From assembly GCF_024213555.1 (NCBI RefSeq), contig NZ_JANAVO010000012.1:1-64000 (forward strand): DNA of 64,000 bases, in the 5' to 3' direction. Below, piece after piece: positions 26,001 to 35,134 of the stretch (its first letter is position 1; each line of letters opens with the position of its first letter). This DNA is from Allokutzneria sp. A3M-2-11 16. GTDB taxonomy: Bacteria > Actinomycetota > Actinomycetes > Mycobacteriales > Pseudonocardiaceae. The notes beneath the pieces are model-generated. The model was not told the DNA's origin. It ran no database searches and worked only from the letters and a program-made list of their open reading frames with translations. A program made the position numbers and the translations under genes.

Positions 26001-28349
26001 GTCAGCTCGTTCGGCATCAGCGGCACCAATGCGCACGTCATCCTGGCTGAGCCACCCCGGCTGCCCGAACCCGAGGTCGATGGCCCGGCGCTGCTGCCGA
26101 TCTCGGCGCGCACGGAGCCCGCACTGCGTGCTCTCGCGGCGTCCTATGTGGACTTTGCCCTCGGCGGGTTGGCGGACATGGCGTACACGGCGGCCTTCCG
26201 GCGTCACCACCACCCGCACAGGGCTGTGTTCGTCGCGGACTCTGTTCAGGACTTGGAGGCGAAGGCCCAGGCGTTCGCTCGCGGAGAGGCACCTGCCGGA
26301 GTGGTGAGCGGGCGAGCTTCCGGGAGGCCCAAGGTGGTCTTCGTCTTTCCCGGGCAGGGTTCGCAGTGGGTGGGCATGGGACGCGATCTTTATGCGGCTC
26401 AACCGGCATTCGCGGAGGCGCTTCGCAGGTGTGATGAGGCGATCCACGCGGAGGCGGGGTGGTCGGTGATCGACGTGCTGCACGCGGAGACAACGGACAA
26501 CCTCGGTCAGGTCGGCGTGATCCAGCCGGTGTTGTTCGCGATGGAGGTCGCGCTCGCCGAACTGTGGCGGGAGTACGGTGTCAGCCCGGATGTCGTGGTC
26601 GGGCACAGCATGGGCGAAGTGGCCGCGGCGCACATCGCCGGATCACTGTCCCTTGTGGACGCTGTGAAGGTGATCTGCCGACGCAGCAGGCTGTTGGATC
26701 GGATCAGCGGGCAAGGCGCGATGGCGCTGGTCGAACTGTCGCTCAGTGAAACCGAAGCCGCACTGTCCACTGTGTCCGCTGAGGTCTCGGTCGCCGCCGC
26801 CAACGGGCCGCGCTCGACGATCATCTCCGGTACCGCGACGGTGGTGGACAGCGTGTTGCTGCGGCTGACCGAGGCGGGAGTGTTCTGCCGCAGGGTTCGG
26901 GTCGAGGTCGCCTCGCACAGCCCTCAGGTGGACCAGCTCACGGCTGACCTCCTGGACGTGCTCAAGGACATTTCCCCTGTTCCCGGTTCGATTCCGCTCC
27001 GCTCCACGGTGACCGGCGAGGCGGTCGACGGCGCGGGCATGGATGCGAAGTACTGGGTGCGCAACCTCCGCGCGCCCGTGCTCTTCGGGCCAGTCGTCGA
27101 GGAACTGCTGAACGACGGGCCAACAGTGTTCGTTGAGGTCAGCCCGCATCCGGTGCTGCTGCCGTCCATTGACGAAGTGTTGACCGAGGGCAGTGCCACG
27201 GTCGCTTCGCTGCGCCGGGACCGCCCGGTTTTCCTTGAAGCAGTCGGTGCGGTGCACGTCCACGGCGTCCCGGTGCGGTGGGCCGAAGCCGGGCGATGCG
27301 TTGCGCTGCCGACGTATCCGTGGCAGCGCTCGCGGTATTGGGCTGACCCGGCTCCTCGTGGGAGACGCACCGGTGGGCATCCGTTGCTCGGTGAGGCGGT
27401 GGAGCTGGCGACGCAGCCAGGTGTGCGGGTGTTCAGCGGCAGGCTGGACGCGGCGTACTTGGCAGATCATCGAGTGCACGGGCGCGCGGTGCTGCCAGGA
27501 GCGGCAAGCGTCGAGATGGTGTTGTACGCCACGCAGTCCAAGACGTTGGTGGACATTGACTTCGAGCGCCTGGTGGGCGACCAGCCGGAGGTGCAGCTCG
27601 TCCTGTCGGGAGAAGGGTTCGAGCTGTTCTCCCGCTCGGAGGCCGGGTGGCAGCGCTTCGCGTCGGGCGAGGTCGGCGTCTCCGGTGAGCCAGTGCGGGC
27701 AAGCCTGCCGAGTTTGCCCATCGAGGTCTCGGTCGCTGATCACTACCGGGAGCAGGCGGAGAAGGGCGTCGAGTACGGCCCCGCTTTCCAAGGCGTCCAA
27801 CGACTGTGGATCGGCGAAGGTGAGGCTGTCGCGCGGGTCGCCGCGACCGGTGGTGGTCACGTCTTCCATCCGGCGTTGCTCGACACGCGTGCTTCCAAGT
27901 CTACGGCGCGCTCGTCGGCGGCTCCACGGCGCTCGTTCCCGTTGGAGTGGAACGGATATCCCTGCATCGACGTCCGCCGAACCAACTATGGGTGCACGCT
28001 CGCGCCACCGGTGACCTCGTGGTGTTCGACGACGAGGAGCACGTCATCGCGGAGATCACAGGTCTGCGGGCGCGGGACCTGCCCGCGCGCAAGCCCTATG
28101 AGGACTGGCTCTACGAGATCAGCTGGCGGCACGCCGAGGCCCTGGAAGCCACGGAGCCGACCGGCAAGTGGCTGGTTCTCGCCGATCACGGCGGTGTCGG
28201 CGCTCAGCTCGCACAACGGTTGCCGGATGCCGTGGTGGCGTACGCGAGTGACGGGCTCGTTGACGACGCCGACTGGGACCGGTTGCTCGACTCCGTGCCG
28301 GACTGCACCGGGATCGTGCACATGTGGGGCGTCGACGCTCTTGAAGTGA
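20022..28349 (+). CDS. Type I modular PKS, ACP-KS-AT-AT-(KR remnant)-ACP-KS-AT-DH, frameshifted in DH
   Basis: ATG 20022 follows GAGG. Domains: ACP 1-75 (HGMDSRGL); KS 85-500 with Cys240; AT 502-800 (GSSMG, Ser590; YASH); a second AT 877-1170 (GHSVG, Ser964; YAFH); a shrunken KR-like region about 1190-1480 without GGLGGLG or the catalytic Tyr; ACP with Ser1554; KS 1608-2020 with Cys1765; AT 2105-2410 (GHSMG, Ser2196; VASH, methylmalonyl-type); DH from 2452 with [10 protein letters not shown]. At 27885-27886 two extra bases (AC) shift the frame inside the second DH motif; removing them restores LLDACFQVYG and joins the frame ending at 29779. Residues from 2622 to the nominal stop at 28349 are therefore out of frame. 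There is no loading AT, so the starter must be supplied in trans or by the N-terminal ACP. Confidence 0.9.
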   Translation: MDLSSAAVEEWIVGRVAALCGGEVGPNDPFTRHGMDSRGLTGLTAELGELLGRAVSATLVWTHPTPRELARHLADPEPARAELPVFRTAEPIAIVGLACRLPGGASPEEFWRLLREGRDAVVDAPAARGTTGRGGFLDRIDEFDAAFFDISPREAAHVDPQQRLALELAWEALENAGIPPRGLAGGRTGVFVGAMWGEYSAAPDQLGQHSLAGTDPSVIPARISYALGLRGPSLQVNTACSSSLVAVHLAAQSLREGDCDLALVGGVSLMLDPTTGVALRELGALAPDGRSKAFDARADGYGRGEGGGFVVLKRLSEATGDRVLAVIRGSAVNNDGASNGLTAPNPLAQQEVLRSAYQRAGISPADVQYVEAHGTGTELGDPIEASALNAVLCVDRPAEKPLRIGSVKSSIGHLEAAAGMAGLIKVVLAMRHRALPPSLAFEEPNPHIPFEDWRLRVQQDLTEWTDERLLAGVSAFGFGGTNCHVVLEGGPSPEPRVSAGEAVFVFGGQGSQWPGMAADLLRDEPVFRRAFERCDAVIAPRIGRSLTTLLDDDWLTDTAIAQPAIFAMQVALVELLRSRGVEPVAVTGSSMGEVAAAWTAGALDLETAAVLMCERSRIASGLSGSGAMAALELPEADVADLVRGKDVWTAGVAGPRSTVISGDAAAVRQVMDAAVRSGRIRVDYASHSPYVEPILPSLRAALAGIQGSTCRIPFYSAVTGGELPGEALDAEHWVRTERDPWRLSSALEALLANGHTVFVDVNPHAVLVEPLEQVIADSGKAAVAVAALRRGTTVPRGSRQQLLFLSARTEDALRRAAFDVAEWLMANNNSAPNDVCHTLSARRSHHEFRLSVAGDTHAAMADALRTAEFSRAWADDAVFVFSGQGTQWSGMGRALLEREPAFRAAVESCDDLFAPMAGWSLIDAVNGELTDTDVIQPVLFAIQVGLVELLREHGISPAAVIGHSVGEVAAAYAAGVLRLEEAVRVVYHRGRLMRRTAGLGRMVSVAMSEETARELPEVRAGRVDIAAVNDPSSVVLAGDVSGLGGRELRVDYAFHSRHMDSILDELAEALSDLSPQPPTIPVYSSGDRFDAEHWVRNVRDTVRFADHVSEAVSAEHRLYVEIGPHPALVDNIEECVAAEGQYGRAVGVLRRGEDTVLRALGDLYRHGLDVSFVDGSLIDLPGYPWQRERYWHSGAHARDDRLHTLEWRRREHHEPVTSVSGTWLVLRDELGVGAAVAERLRSYGAECVDSVAALTAAPAGVVWPYGAHVDVEELRGWRDLPRLWLVTRDHRQASLWGLGKSLALRHPEFDWARVEFSDVDLLVRELAADSDETDVELRSDGRYVARVVRAADAVGRDGGLTFRDNGTYLVVDASLEVPRGQVVGSYGGERLSGIVYGGGQADVAWQLHELSLEHDLDFFVLLSSGASLLGDGPDAESGAVFDAIARHRRELGLPAFSVGGDHRVLSGVLPSAPAQLTVVDLDVRQWLEVHPAAAGTPLLSELPRDTVRGPSLDLRTVTPRLLEEHLVEQLARTLHQEPSTVDVSTPFRSLGLESLMAVELRNRLENSIGVRLSVALLFTYSTVSELAEYLLAERSGESVPEQRRDTTTEPIAIVGMGLRVPGGADDPESFWRLLEDRVDAVTEVPEHRWPRSEGPAGWGGFLSEVDGFDAEFFGISPREAKSLDPQQRLLLEVTWEALERAGTPPEGLTGSSTGVFVGMVVNDYDKLNAERDIYTVTGNGHSFPAGRLSYQLGAQGPSMTVDTACSSSLVAIHLACQSLRAGESTLALAGGVNLMLDPDMSDMLAGSNALSPDGRCRTFDSRANGYVRGEGCGMLVLKRLSDAEADGDPVLALIRGSAVNSDGRSSGLTAPNVTAQKAVLRQALRNAGAEASEIGYVETHGTGTPLGDPIEVTALADVLDGDRCVLGAVKTNIGHLESAAGVVGVIKTVLVMQRERIPANLHMRTLNPRIDLTGTPLEIASEPVEWRPGKLAGVSSFGISGTNAHVILAEPPRLPEPEVDGPALLPISARTEPALRALAASYVDFALGGLADMAYTAAFRRHHHPHRAVFVADSVQDLEAKAQAFARGEAPAGVVSGRASGRPKVVFVFPGQGSQWVGMGRDLYAAQPAFAEALRRCDEAIHAEAGWSVIDVLHAETTDNLGQVGVIQPVLFAMEVALAELWREYGVSPDVVVGHSMGEVAAAHIAGSLSLVDAVKVICRRSRLLDRISGQGAMALVELSLSETEAALSTVSAEVSVAAANGPRSTIISGTATVVDSVLLRLTEAGVFCRRVRVEVASHSPQVDQLTADLLDVLKDISPVPGSIPLRSTVTGEAVDGAGMDAKYWVRNLRAPVLFGPVVEELLNDGPTVFVEVSPHPVLLPSIDEVLTEGSATVASLRRDRPVFLEAVGAVHVHGVPVRWAEAGRCVALPTYPWQRSRYWADPAPRGRRTGGHPLLGEAVELATQPGVRVFSGRLDAAYLADHRVHGRAVLPGAASVEMVLYATQSKTLVDIDFERLVGDQPEVQLVLSGEGFELFSRSEAGWQRFASGEVGVSGEPVRASLPSLPIEVSVADHYREQAEKGVEYGPAFQGVQRLWIGEGEAVARVAATGGGHVFHPALLDTRASKSTARSSAAPRRSFPLEWNGYPCIDVRRTNYGCTLAPPVTSWCSTTRSTSSRRSQVCGRGTCPRASPMRTGSTRSAGGTPRPWKPRSRPASGWFSPITAVSALSSHNGCRMPWWRTRVTGSLTTPTGTGCSTPCRTAPGSCTCGASTLLK

Positions 28350-29779
28350 CCACTGTGGACAGTCTCGCGGCGGACCAGTGGCTGACCACGTTCAGCGCTC
28401 TGCGGTTGGTGCGTGCGGTGCTGCGACGCGGGCTCCGGGATACGCCGCGGCTGTGGTTCGTGACCAAGGGCGCGCTGTCCACCTCACCGCTGTCGGGCTT
28501 CGGCCGGACCTTGGACATGGAGCACCCCGAGTTCCGTTCCGTGCGCGTCGAGTTGAACGGGAGCGTGGACGACCTCCTGCCGGAACTGCTGGCGCCGGAC
28601 GGGGAGAACGAGATCGCGCTCGGGCTGTCGGGGCGCCGCGTCGCTCGTCTGACCAGGCGTGAGGTCGGCACGCCTGGCGAGGTCGACTGGAGTGGGACGT
28701 ATCTGATCACTGGTGGTCTTGGCGGCCTGGGCATCGGGATCGCGGAGTGGATGGCTGAACAGGGAGCGCGGCACATCGTGCTGCTCGGCCGGACCGAGCG
28801 ATCGTTGGAAGCTGTGGATGCTTTGCGCGCCAAGGGGGTTGAGGTCGTTGTCGCACAAGCGGACGTGACGCTCCGCGCGGACGTCGCTCGGGTGCTCGCG
28901 GACATTGACCGGCGGATGCCGCCGCTCAAGGGCGTCGTGCACGCGGCGATGGTGCTGGATGACCGCACGATTCTCGATCTCGACGAGGAGCGGTTCGAGC
29001 GAGTGCTGGCGCCTAAAGTGCTGGGCGCGTGGAACCTGCACGAGCTGACCGGCGACCTGGACTTCTTCGTGCTCTACTCCTCGGCGTCCAACATCATCGG
29101 ATCGCCAGGACAGGCGAACTACGCCGCCGCGAACGCGTTCCTCGGCGCGCTCGCTCGGTATCGCACCGCGCTCGGGAAGCCCGCGCTGTGCATTGACTGG
29201 GGGTTGTTCGCCGAGGCCGGGATCATGGCGGATCGCGCGGCGGAGGGCAACCGCCTTGCCGACCGCGGCATCGGCACGCTCACCCCGGAGCAGGGCACGG
29301 AGATCCTTGGCGCGCTGCTCGGCTCCGATGTCGCGCACATCGCCGCCCTCCGGCTGAACTTGCGGCAGTGGCTGGAGTTCTTCCCTGGTGCGGCGGCGAA
29401 TCCGCTGTTCGCCGAGCTGCATGACCGGGAGGAGCCGGTCGAGGCGATGGAGGTCGACGCCGAGTCGGTGGAACCGTTGGTGCGCGACCAGCTCGGGCGG
29501 ATCTTGCACCTCGACCCCGCTCGGATCGATCGGGCAGCGCCGTTCACCAGCATGGGCGTGGACTCGTTGATGGCGCTGGAGCTGCGCAACCGGCTCGAAG
29601 CGGCGCTGGGCGTGCGCCTGTCGGTGACCGTGCTCTTCGCCGCGCCCACCGTCGCCGCGCTGGCCGAGTACTTGATCGACAAGCTCGGTCTCGTTGATGA
29701 GTACGCGGATGTCAGTACCGAGGATCTGCTCGCCCTGCTTGACGAATCGCTCGACCGTGTGGAAGGGGGAAGTGAGTGA
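27947..29779 (+). CDS. PKS continuation: DH end, KR, ACP (downstream of frameshift)
   Basis: This frame continues the second module of the preceding PKS. Homology is already present from 27887 ([12 protein letters not shown]), upstream of the nominal GTG 27947. It contains an active-looking KR: LITGGLGGLGIG, an LDD motif in HAAMVLDDRTI (B-type, D-hydroxyl), YSSASN, and catalytic Tyr in NYAAANAF. An ACP follows with GVDSLMALEL. A C-terminal tail (STEDLLALLDESLDRV) resembles an inter-protein docking helix. GTG of the next PKS overlaps its stop. If the frameshift is real, this part needs separate initiation or recoding to be made; otherwise the two frames are one protein of about 3250 residues. 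Confidence 0.85.
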   Translation: MERISLHRRPPNQLWVHARATGDLVVFDDEEHVIAEITGLRARDLPARKPYEDWLYEISWRHAEALEATEPTGKWLVLADHGGVGAQLAQRLPDAVVAYASDGLVDDADWDRLLDSVPDCTGIVHMWGVDALEVTTVDSLAADQWLTTFSALRLVRAVLRRGLRDTPRLWFVTKGALSTSPLSGFGRTLDMEHPEFRSVRVELNGSVDDLLPELLAPDGENEIALGLSGRRVARLTRREVGTPGEVDWSGTYLITGGLGGLGIGIAEWMAEQGARHIVLLGRTERSLEAVDALRAKGVEVVVAQADVTLRADVARVLADIDRRMPPLKGVVHAAMVLDDRTILDLDEERFERVLAPKVLGAWNLHELTGDLDFFVLYSSASNIIGSPGQANYAAANAFLGALARYRTALGKPALCIDWGLFAEAGIMADRAAEGNRLADRGIGTLTPEQGTEILGALLGSDVAHIAALRLNLRQWLEFFPGAAANPLFAELHDREEPVEAMEVDAESVEPLVRDQLGRILHLDPARIDRAAPFTSMGVDSLMALELRNRLEAALGVRLSVTVLFAAPTVAALAEYLIDKLGLVDEYADVSTEDLLALLDESLDRVEGGSE

Positions 29780-32607
29780 GCGAGGAGAAGTACCGTGCCA
29801 GCCTGGTCCGCGCGGCCGCTGCGATCAAGGACCTGGAGGGGCGGTTGGAGCAGGTGCGCCGGGAGCGCACCGAGCCGATCGCGGTCGTGGGCATGGGCTG
29901 CCGCTTCCCTGGTGACGCCGACGATCCCGAGGCGTTCTGGCGGATGCTGCGCGACGGCGTCGACGCGGTCACCGAGATCCCCTACGAGCGGATCGACCGG
30001 AGAGGGCGGGACGAGCCCGCCTCCGACGCGGGGCGCTGGGGCGCGTTCCTGTCCGATGTGGACGGATTCGACGCGGACTTCTTCGGTGTTCCGCCGCGTG
30101 AGGCCGCGCGCATGGACCCGCAGCACCGCATGGTGCTCGAAGTGGCATGGGATGCCTTGGCGCACGCCGGAATCGTGCCCAGCTCGCTGGCAGGGAGCGC
30201 GACCGGTGTGTTCGTCGGCATGTCCGGCAACGACTATCTCCTGCTGAGTTCCGGCGGGCAGGCGCGGGATGCCCACGTCGGCACCGGGACCGCCCACAGC
30301 TTCGGCCCTGGCAGGTTGTCACACCTCCTCGGATTGCGCGGTCCGAACATGGCGGTGGACACGGCGTGCTCGTCCTCGCTGGTGTCGGTGCACCTGGCGA
30401 TGCAGAGCCTGCGCAGCGGTGAGAGTTCGCTCGCGTTGGCGGGTGGCGTGAACCTCGTGCTGTCGCAGGAGAGCACCGAGACGGTCGCCGACCTCGACGC
30501 GCTGTCGCCGGACGGGCGGTGCCGGAGCTTCGACGCGCGGGCCAACGGGTTCGTGCGCGGAGAGGGCTGCGGGATCGTCGTGTTGAAGCGACTCTCCGAC
30601 GCCGAGGCGGACGGAGATCGGGTACTCGCCGTGCTCCGGGGCGCGGCGGTCAACTCCGATGGGCACTCCGCCGGGCTCACCGCGCCGAACCAGCTCGCAC
30701 AGCGCGACATGCTGCGGCAGGCGTACGCCGACGCGGGTGTGTCCACAAAGGACATCGGCTACATCGAGACGCACGGAACCGGGACTCCGCTCGGCGATCC
30801 GATCGAGTTCGAGGCGTTGGCGGGGGTGGTGGACGGCGAACGGTGCGTGCTCGGCGCGGTGAAGACCAACATCGGCCACCTTGAGGCGGCGGCCGGGATC
30901 GCCGGGCTCATCAAGGTGATCCAGTCGCTGCGGCACGAGAGCATTCCGGGCAACCTCCACTTCACCACGCTCAACCCGCGGATGCGGCTCGCGGGGACAC
31001 CGTTCGTACTGCCGACGTTGCCAGTGCCGTGGCCACGGTCGGAGCGCCCGCGCATCGCCGGGGTCAGCTCGTTCGGGATGAGCGGGACCAACGCCCACAT
31101 CGTGGTCGAGGAGGCGCCTCCGGCTTCCGTCACGGCGGTCGGACCGGCGATCGTGACGATCTCCGCGCGCACCGAACCGGCTCTGCGCGAGCTGATCGCG
31201 GCCTATCGCGGGCTCGATGCGCGCGAGGTCGCTTACACCGCCGCGTTGCGCCGTCAGCACTACGAGTACCGGGCCGCGTTCGTGGACGGCTCGGAGCCGG
31301 GCATCCACCGCGCGGTCGAGAACCCCGGGCCGTTGACGTTCGTGTTCTCCGGTCAGGGCTCGCAATGGGTTGGCATGGGCCGGGAGCTCGTTGATCATCC
31401 GGTTTTCGCGGAGTGCGCCGCGCTCGCGCCGTTCGATCTGCGTGCCGAGCTGGACGGGACGCGGCTCCACGACACGTCGGTCGTCCAGCCGTTGATCTTC
31501 GCTGTGCAGGCCACGTTGGTCGCTCGGCTCGCGTCGTGGGGGATCACGCCGGAAGCCGTGATCGGCCACAGCATCGGCGAGGTGGCCGCGGCGTACGCGG
31601 CCGGGGCTCTGACGTTGTCCGATGCGATGCGGCTCGCGGTGACTCGTGGCCGGATCATGAGCCGTGCCAGCACTTCTGGTCGGATGACCGCCGTTCGCGC
31701 TACGCCTGGAGCCGTTCGCGTGCACGGTGCTGTCTCGATCGCTGCGGTCAACGACAGCGGGTCCGTCGTGCTCGCCGGGCCGGAGCGCGAGCTGGACGAG
31801 GCGGTGGCGCGCATCGGTGGGCGGGCGCGGAAGCTCGATGTGCGCTATGCCTTCCACTCGCCGGAGATGGCGCCGCTGGCCGATTCGCTGGAGCGCGAGT
31901 TGGTGGGACTTGAAGACGCCCCGACCACCGTGCCGATGTTCAGTTCGGTCACCGGCAAGGCGATCACGGAGCTGGGGCCGCGGTACTGGGCGGCCAATGT
32001 GCGCGAACCCGTGCTCTTCGCCGATGCGGTCGGCTCGGCGATCGAGGCCGGTTCGCGGATCTTCCTGGAGATCGGGCCGCACCCGGTGCTGATCGGGCAC
32101 GTGCGACAGGGTTTGACCGACCACGCGGTGGACGGCGCGGTGATCCCCACGCTCCGGCGGGACGGGGCGGAACTCCTCGACGCGGTGGGCGGTCTGTACA
32201 CCAGCGGCTACGACGTCGACTTCGCCAAGATCGTGCCGAAGGGAGCGGTGGTCACGTTGCCGCGCTATCCCTGGCAGCACCGGTCGTACTGGCTGGACTC
32301 GGCCTCGGAGCGGACGGCGCAGCCGAACTGGCTCGACCAGATCAACGCGCTCGCCCCGGAGGAACGCGTCGCGGCCGTGGAGCTGGCGGTGCGCGCGGAC
32401 GTGGCCACCGTGCTCCGACTGTCCTCTGTGGACGAAGTGCCGGTGGACGGGCCGTTGATGGAACTCGGCGTGGACTCGCTGATGGCCGTTCAGGTGCGGC
32501 ACGAGCTGTCCGCACGGACCGGGGCGGCCCTGCCGGCCATGCTCGCTTTCGATCACCCGACACCCAGGGCGATCGCGCGGTACCTACTAGAGATGGGAAG
32601 CGAATGA
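29776..32607 (+). CDS. Type I PKS, docking-KS-AT-ACP
   Basis: A 943-residue single module. The N-terminal 32 residues (EEKYRASLVRAAAAIKDLEG) form a coiled-coil docking domain that should pair with the tail of the preceding PKS. The KS has Cys198 in [17 protein letters not shown] and [12 protein letters not shown]. The AT has GHSIG (Ser599) and YAFH, a signature between the malonyl HAFH and methylmalonyl YASH types, so the extender is uncertain. The ACP carries Ser901 in GVDSLMAVQV. There are no reductive domains and no thioesterase, so release must be done by another protein. GTG 29776 overlaps the upstream stop; the GST-like gene overlaps its end by ATGA. Confidence 0.9.
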   Translation: MSEEKYRASLVRAAAAIKDLEGRLEQVRRERTEPIAVVGMGCRFPGDADDPEAFWRMLRDGVDAVTEIPYERIDRRGRDEPASDAGRWGAFLSDVDGFDADFFGVPPREAARMDPQHRMVLEVAWDALAHAGIVPSSLAGSATGVFVGMSGNDYLLLSSGGQARDAHVGTGTAHSFGPGRLSHLLGLRGPNMAVDTACSSSLVSVHLAMQSLRSGESSLALAGGVNLVLSQESTETVADLDALSPDGRCRSFDARANGFVRGEGCGIVVLKRLSDAEADGDRVLAVLRGAAVNSDGHSAGLTAPNQLAQRDMLRQAYADAGVSTKDIGYIETHGTGTPLGDPIEFEALAGVVDGERCVLGAVKTNIGHLEAAAGIAGLIKVIQSLRHESIPGNLHFTTLNPRMRLAGTPFVLPTLPVPWPRSERPRIAGVSSFGMSGTNAHIVVEEAPPASVTAVGPAIVTISARTEPALRELIAAYRGLDAREVAYTAALRRQHYEYRAAFVDGSEPGIHRAVENPGPLTFVFSGQGSQWVGMGRELVDHPVFAECAALAPFDLRAELDGTRLHDTSVVQPLIFAVQATLVARLASWGITPEAVIGHSIGEVAAAYAAGALTLSDAMRLAVTRGRIMSRASTSGRMTAVRATPGAVRVHGAVSIAAVNDSGSVVLAGPERELDEAVARIGGRARKLDVRYAFHSPEMAPLADSLERELVGLEDAPTTVPMFSSVTGKAITELGPRYWAANVREPVLFADAVGSAIEAGSRIFLEIGPHPVLIGHVRQGLTDHAVDGAVIPTLRRDGAELLDAVGGLYTSGYDVDFAKIVPKGAVVTLPRYPWQHRSYWLDSASERTAQPNWLDQINALAPEERVAAVELAVRADVATVLRLSSVDEVPVDGPLMELGVDSLMAVQVRHELSARTGAALPAMLAFDHPTPRAIARYLLEMGSE

Positions 32608-33272
32608 AGGTCTACGGAACGGAAACGGGCGCCGCCACCCACCCGGTGCTGCTGACGTTCGCCGAGAAGGGGCACGAGCCCGAGCTCATCCACACCAGTG
32701 TGCTCGGCGGCGCCGACAAGTCGCCGGAGAACCTGGCGCGGCAGCCCTTCGGCGAGGTTCCGGTCCTGGACGACGACGGTTTCCTGCTCTACGAGTCCCG
32801 CGCGATCATCCGCTACCTGGACCGCCGCCTGCCCGGCCCGTCGCTCACCCCGGCGGACCTCCGCGAGTTCGGGCTGATGGAGCAGTGGATCAACGTCGAG
32901 CAGTACTACGTCAGCGGTCCTGTGTGGACGGTCGTGCGCAGCGGCCCGGTCTACGACCTGATCCGGCGGAGCCCGGCCATCAAGACGATGCCGCCCGCAC
33001 CGGACGACGCCGAGCTGGCCGCGGTGCGGGGCGAGCTGGCGCGCGCCTTCGACGCGGTGGACAAGCACCTGGAGGGGCGGACCTACCTGGCCGGTGAGCA
33101 GTTCAGCCTCGCCGAGATCTGCTGGCTGCCGTACCTGACCTACCTGTTCGCCTCGAACGGCGGCGACCTCGTGCTGGAACGGCCGAACCTGGCGGACTGG
33201 TGGCAGCGGACGAGCTCCCGCCCCACCTGGAAGAAGGTCGGCAAGGTCCTGGACAGGCTGGAGAACGCGTGA
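32604..33272 (+). CDS. Glutathione S-transferase-family protein
   Basis: A 222-residue protein with a thioredoxin-fold N-terminus (cis-Pro in FGEVPVLDDD, then YESRAIIRYL, the glutathione-Ser contact motif) and an all-helical C-terminal domain with FSLAEICWLPYL. Its closest shape is the maleylacetoacetate-isomerase/zeta-like class. Actinomycetes normally use mycothiol, so a GST embedded by overlaps between a PKS and a P450 is more likely a tailoring enzyme (double-bond isomerisation or thiol addition to the polyketide) than a detoxifier. The fold is clear; the reaction is inferred. Confidence 0.85.
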   Translation: MKVYGTETGAATHPVLLTFAEKGHEPELIHTSVLGGADKSPENLARQPFGEVPVLDDDGFLLYESRAIIRYLDRRLPGPSLTPADLREFGLMEQWINVEQYYVSGPVWTVVRSGPVYDLIRRSPAIKTMPPAPDDAELAAVRGELARAFDAVDKHLEGRTYLAGEQFSLAEICWLPYLTYLFASNGGDLVLERPNLADWWQRTSSRPTWKKVGKVLDRLENA

Positions 33273-34450
33273 CTTTCGACCTGTGGGGCGAGCAGGCCCA
33301 CGACGACCCGTTGCCGATCCTGGCGCGGATGCGGGCCGAGGCGCCGGTCGTGCGCCTGTTCGACCCGCACCAGGAAGCTCCCGAGTGGATGGTCACCCGC
33401 TACGACGACGTGGTCGAGCTGTTGCGGGACAACAGGTTCAGCAAGGACAAGCGCAAGCTGCCAGACAAGGCGAAGGACATGTACTTCCGAGTGTCCGAAC
33501 TGGACGCTCTTGACAAGCACATGCTCTTCTCCGACCCGCCGGAGCACACGCGGCTGCGGTCCTTGGTGGCCAAGGCGTTCACGCCGCGCCGCATCCGCGA
33601 CCTGCGGCCGATGATCGTCGAGAGCGCGCGGCGGTTGCTGGAGCCGGTGCGTTCCCGGGGCGAGGCGGACGTGCTGGAGGTCTTCGCCTTCGCGCTGCCG
33701 ATCACCGTGCTCGCCGAGCTGATGGGCGTTCCGGTCGAGGACCAGGACCGCTTCCAGGGCTGGACGAAGACCCTCGCGGCCCCACCCGACTTCGACTCGC
33801 TGCGCCGGATGGCCGTGGAGTTCCACGACTACCTGGTCGCGTTCGTGGACCGGCGCAGGCGGGAACCGACCGACGACCTGACCAGCGCGCTGATCGAGGC
33901 TGAGGAGTCCGGCGACACGCTGGACGTCGTCGAGCTGATCAGCATGCTGTTCCTGCTGATCGCGGCGGGCTACGAGACGACCGGCAACCTGATCGGCAAC
34001 GCGGTGTGGGCGCTGCTGAGCCATCCCGACCAGCTGGAGCGGCTGCGCGGCACCCCGGCGCTGCTGGAGTCCGCCGTCGAGGAGGTGCTGCGGTTCGCCC
34101 CGCCGGTGAAGAACACCATCGGCGCCTACCCGCTGTCCGATGTGGAGTTCGGCGGGCAGGTGATCCCGGCGGGGGAGAAGGTCGTCGCGTCGCTGCTGTC
34201 GGCCAACCACGACCCCAGCCGGTTCGCCGACCCGGGTCGCTTCGACATCACCCGTGCGGCCGACAAACACCTGGCTTTCGGTCTCGGCTCGCACTTCTGC
34301 CTCGGCGCGCAGCTCGCCCGGCTGGAGGCGGCGGTGGCGATCGAGGCGCTGCTGCGCGAGTTCCCGAAGCTCGCGCTGGCCGACGAGCCCACGCGGTGGA
34401 AGGCCGGGGTGTTCGTGCACGGCAGGACCAAGGTGGGCGTCACATGGTGA
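33269..34450 (+). CDS. Cytochrome P450 monooxygenase
   Basis: A 393-residue soluble bacterial P450. The I-helix reads AAGYETTGN, the K-helix ExxR is EEVLRF, and the heme loop is AFGLGSHFCLG with ligand Cys344. GTG 33269 overlaps the GST stop (GTGA). It probably hydroxylates or otherwise oxidises the polyketide after or during chain assembly. A ferredoxin partner is not encoded nearby. The following GNAT gene starts within its last codons. Confidence 0.92.
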   Translation: MTFDLWGEQAHDDPLPILARMRAEAPVVRLFDPHQEAPEWMVTRYDDVVELLRDNRFSKDKRKLPDKAKDMYFRVSELDALDKHMLFSDPPEHTRLRSLVAKAFTPRRIRDLRPMIVESARRLLEPVRSRGEADVLEVFAFALPITVLAELMGVPVEDQDRFQGWTKTLAAPPDFDSLRRMAVEFHDYLVAFVDRRRREPTDDLTSALIEAEESGDTLDVVELISMLFLLIAAGYETTGNLIGNAVWALLSHPDQLERLRGTPALLESAVEEVLRFAPPVKNTIGAYPLSDVEFGGQVIPAGEKVVASLLSANHDPSRFADPGRFDITRAADKHLAFGLGSHFCLGAQLARLEAAVAIEALLREFPKLALADEPTRWKAGVFVHGRTKVGVTW

Positions 34451-35073
34451 CCGCGCGGCGGGCCACGGAGGCCGACCTCGACGAGATCATGCTGGTGGAG
34501 CAGGACTGGGAGGAGTCGCAGCGGGCCAGCCGCGCCAGGATGGCCACGCGGCTGCGCACGTTCGGCGAGGGCTTCCTGATCTTCGAGCGGGACGGGGCGG
34601 TGATCGGCACGCTGATGAGCTTCCCGATGCGCTACGACCCGGCCGAGATCGGCGAGCTGAGCACCTGGGACGCGGTGACCAACAACGGTGACTACCCGCC
34701 GATCGACCTCACCACGGCGAACGCGCTCTACCTGGCGTCGGGTTCGCTGAAGCGGTCCGAGCGCGGCAGCACGGCCTACGAGGCGATGATGGAGGAGGCG
34801 GCGGCGCTCGCGGAACGGCTCGGTCTCTCCTACGTGCTGGCGGGCGCGAAGATCCCCGGCTACGACGCCTACTGCCGTCGCTTCGGGGAGATCGACGCGC
34901 GGGAGTACGCGTTCCAGTGGCTCAACGGCTGCCTGGTGGACCCGTTCCTGGAGATGTACCGCGGGCACGGCTACGTGGTGCCCGACAAGGACCACATCGT
35001 CCCGAACTACTACCCGGACCCGCCGAGCCGCGACTACGGGGCGATCGTCGTCCGGTCGCTGAGCACCGAATGA
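34444..35073 (+). CDS. GNAT-family acyltransferase, last gene of the PKS operon
   Basis: A 209-residue acetyltransferase-fold protein. The N-terminus ARRATEADLDEIMLVEQDW is the usual beta1-alpha1 start; FLIFERDGAVIGTLMSFPM is the central sheet; LGLSYVLAGAKIPGYDAY and a C-terminal FLEMYRGHGY segment follow. It overlaps the P450 by 7 nt (ATG 34444). Because the PKS lacks a thioesterase, a possible role is acyl transfer from the last ACP to an amine, releasing an amide. Plain N-acetylation is equally possible. A stem at 35071-35093 follows directly. Confidence 0.75.
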   Translation: MVTARRATEADLDEIMLVEQDWEESQRASRARMATRLRTFGEGFLIFERDGAVIGTLMSFPMRYDPAEIGELSTWDAVTNNGDYPPIDLTTANALYLASGSLKRSERGSTAYEAMMEEAAALAERLGLSYVLAGAKIPGYDAYCRRFGEIDAREYAFQWLNGCLVDPFLEMYRGHGYVVPDKDHIVPNYYPDPPSRDYGAIVVRSLSTE

Positions 35074-35093
35074 GGACGGAGTTTTCGTCCTCA
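35071..35093 (+). terminator. Stem-loop at the end of the PKS operon
   Basis: TGAGGACG (35071-35078) and CGTCCTCA (35086-35093) form a perfect 8-bp stem with a 7-nt loop. The stem begins at the stop codon of the GNAT gene. There is no long U-tract, as is common for actinomycete terminators. Confidence 0.6.
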
Positions 35094-35134
35094 GGGACCA
35101 AGCGGGAAAGCGCGAACATTTGTAGCGTTTGAGC

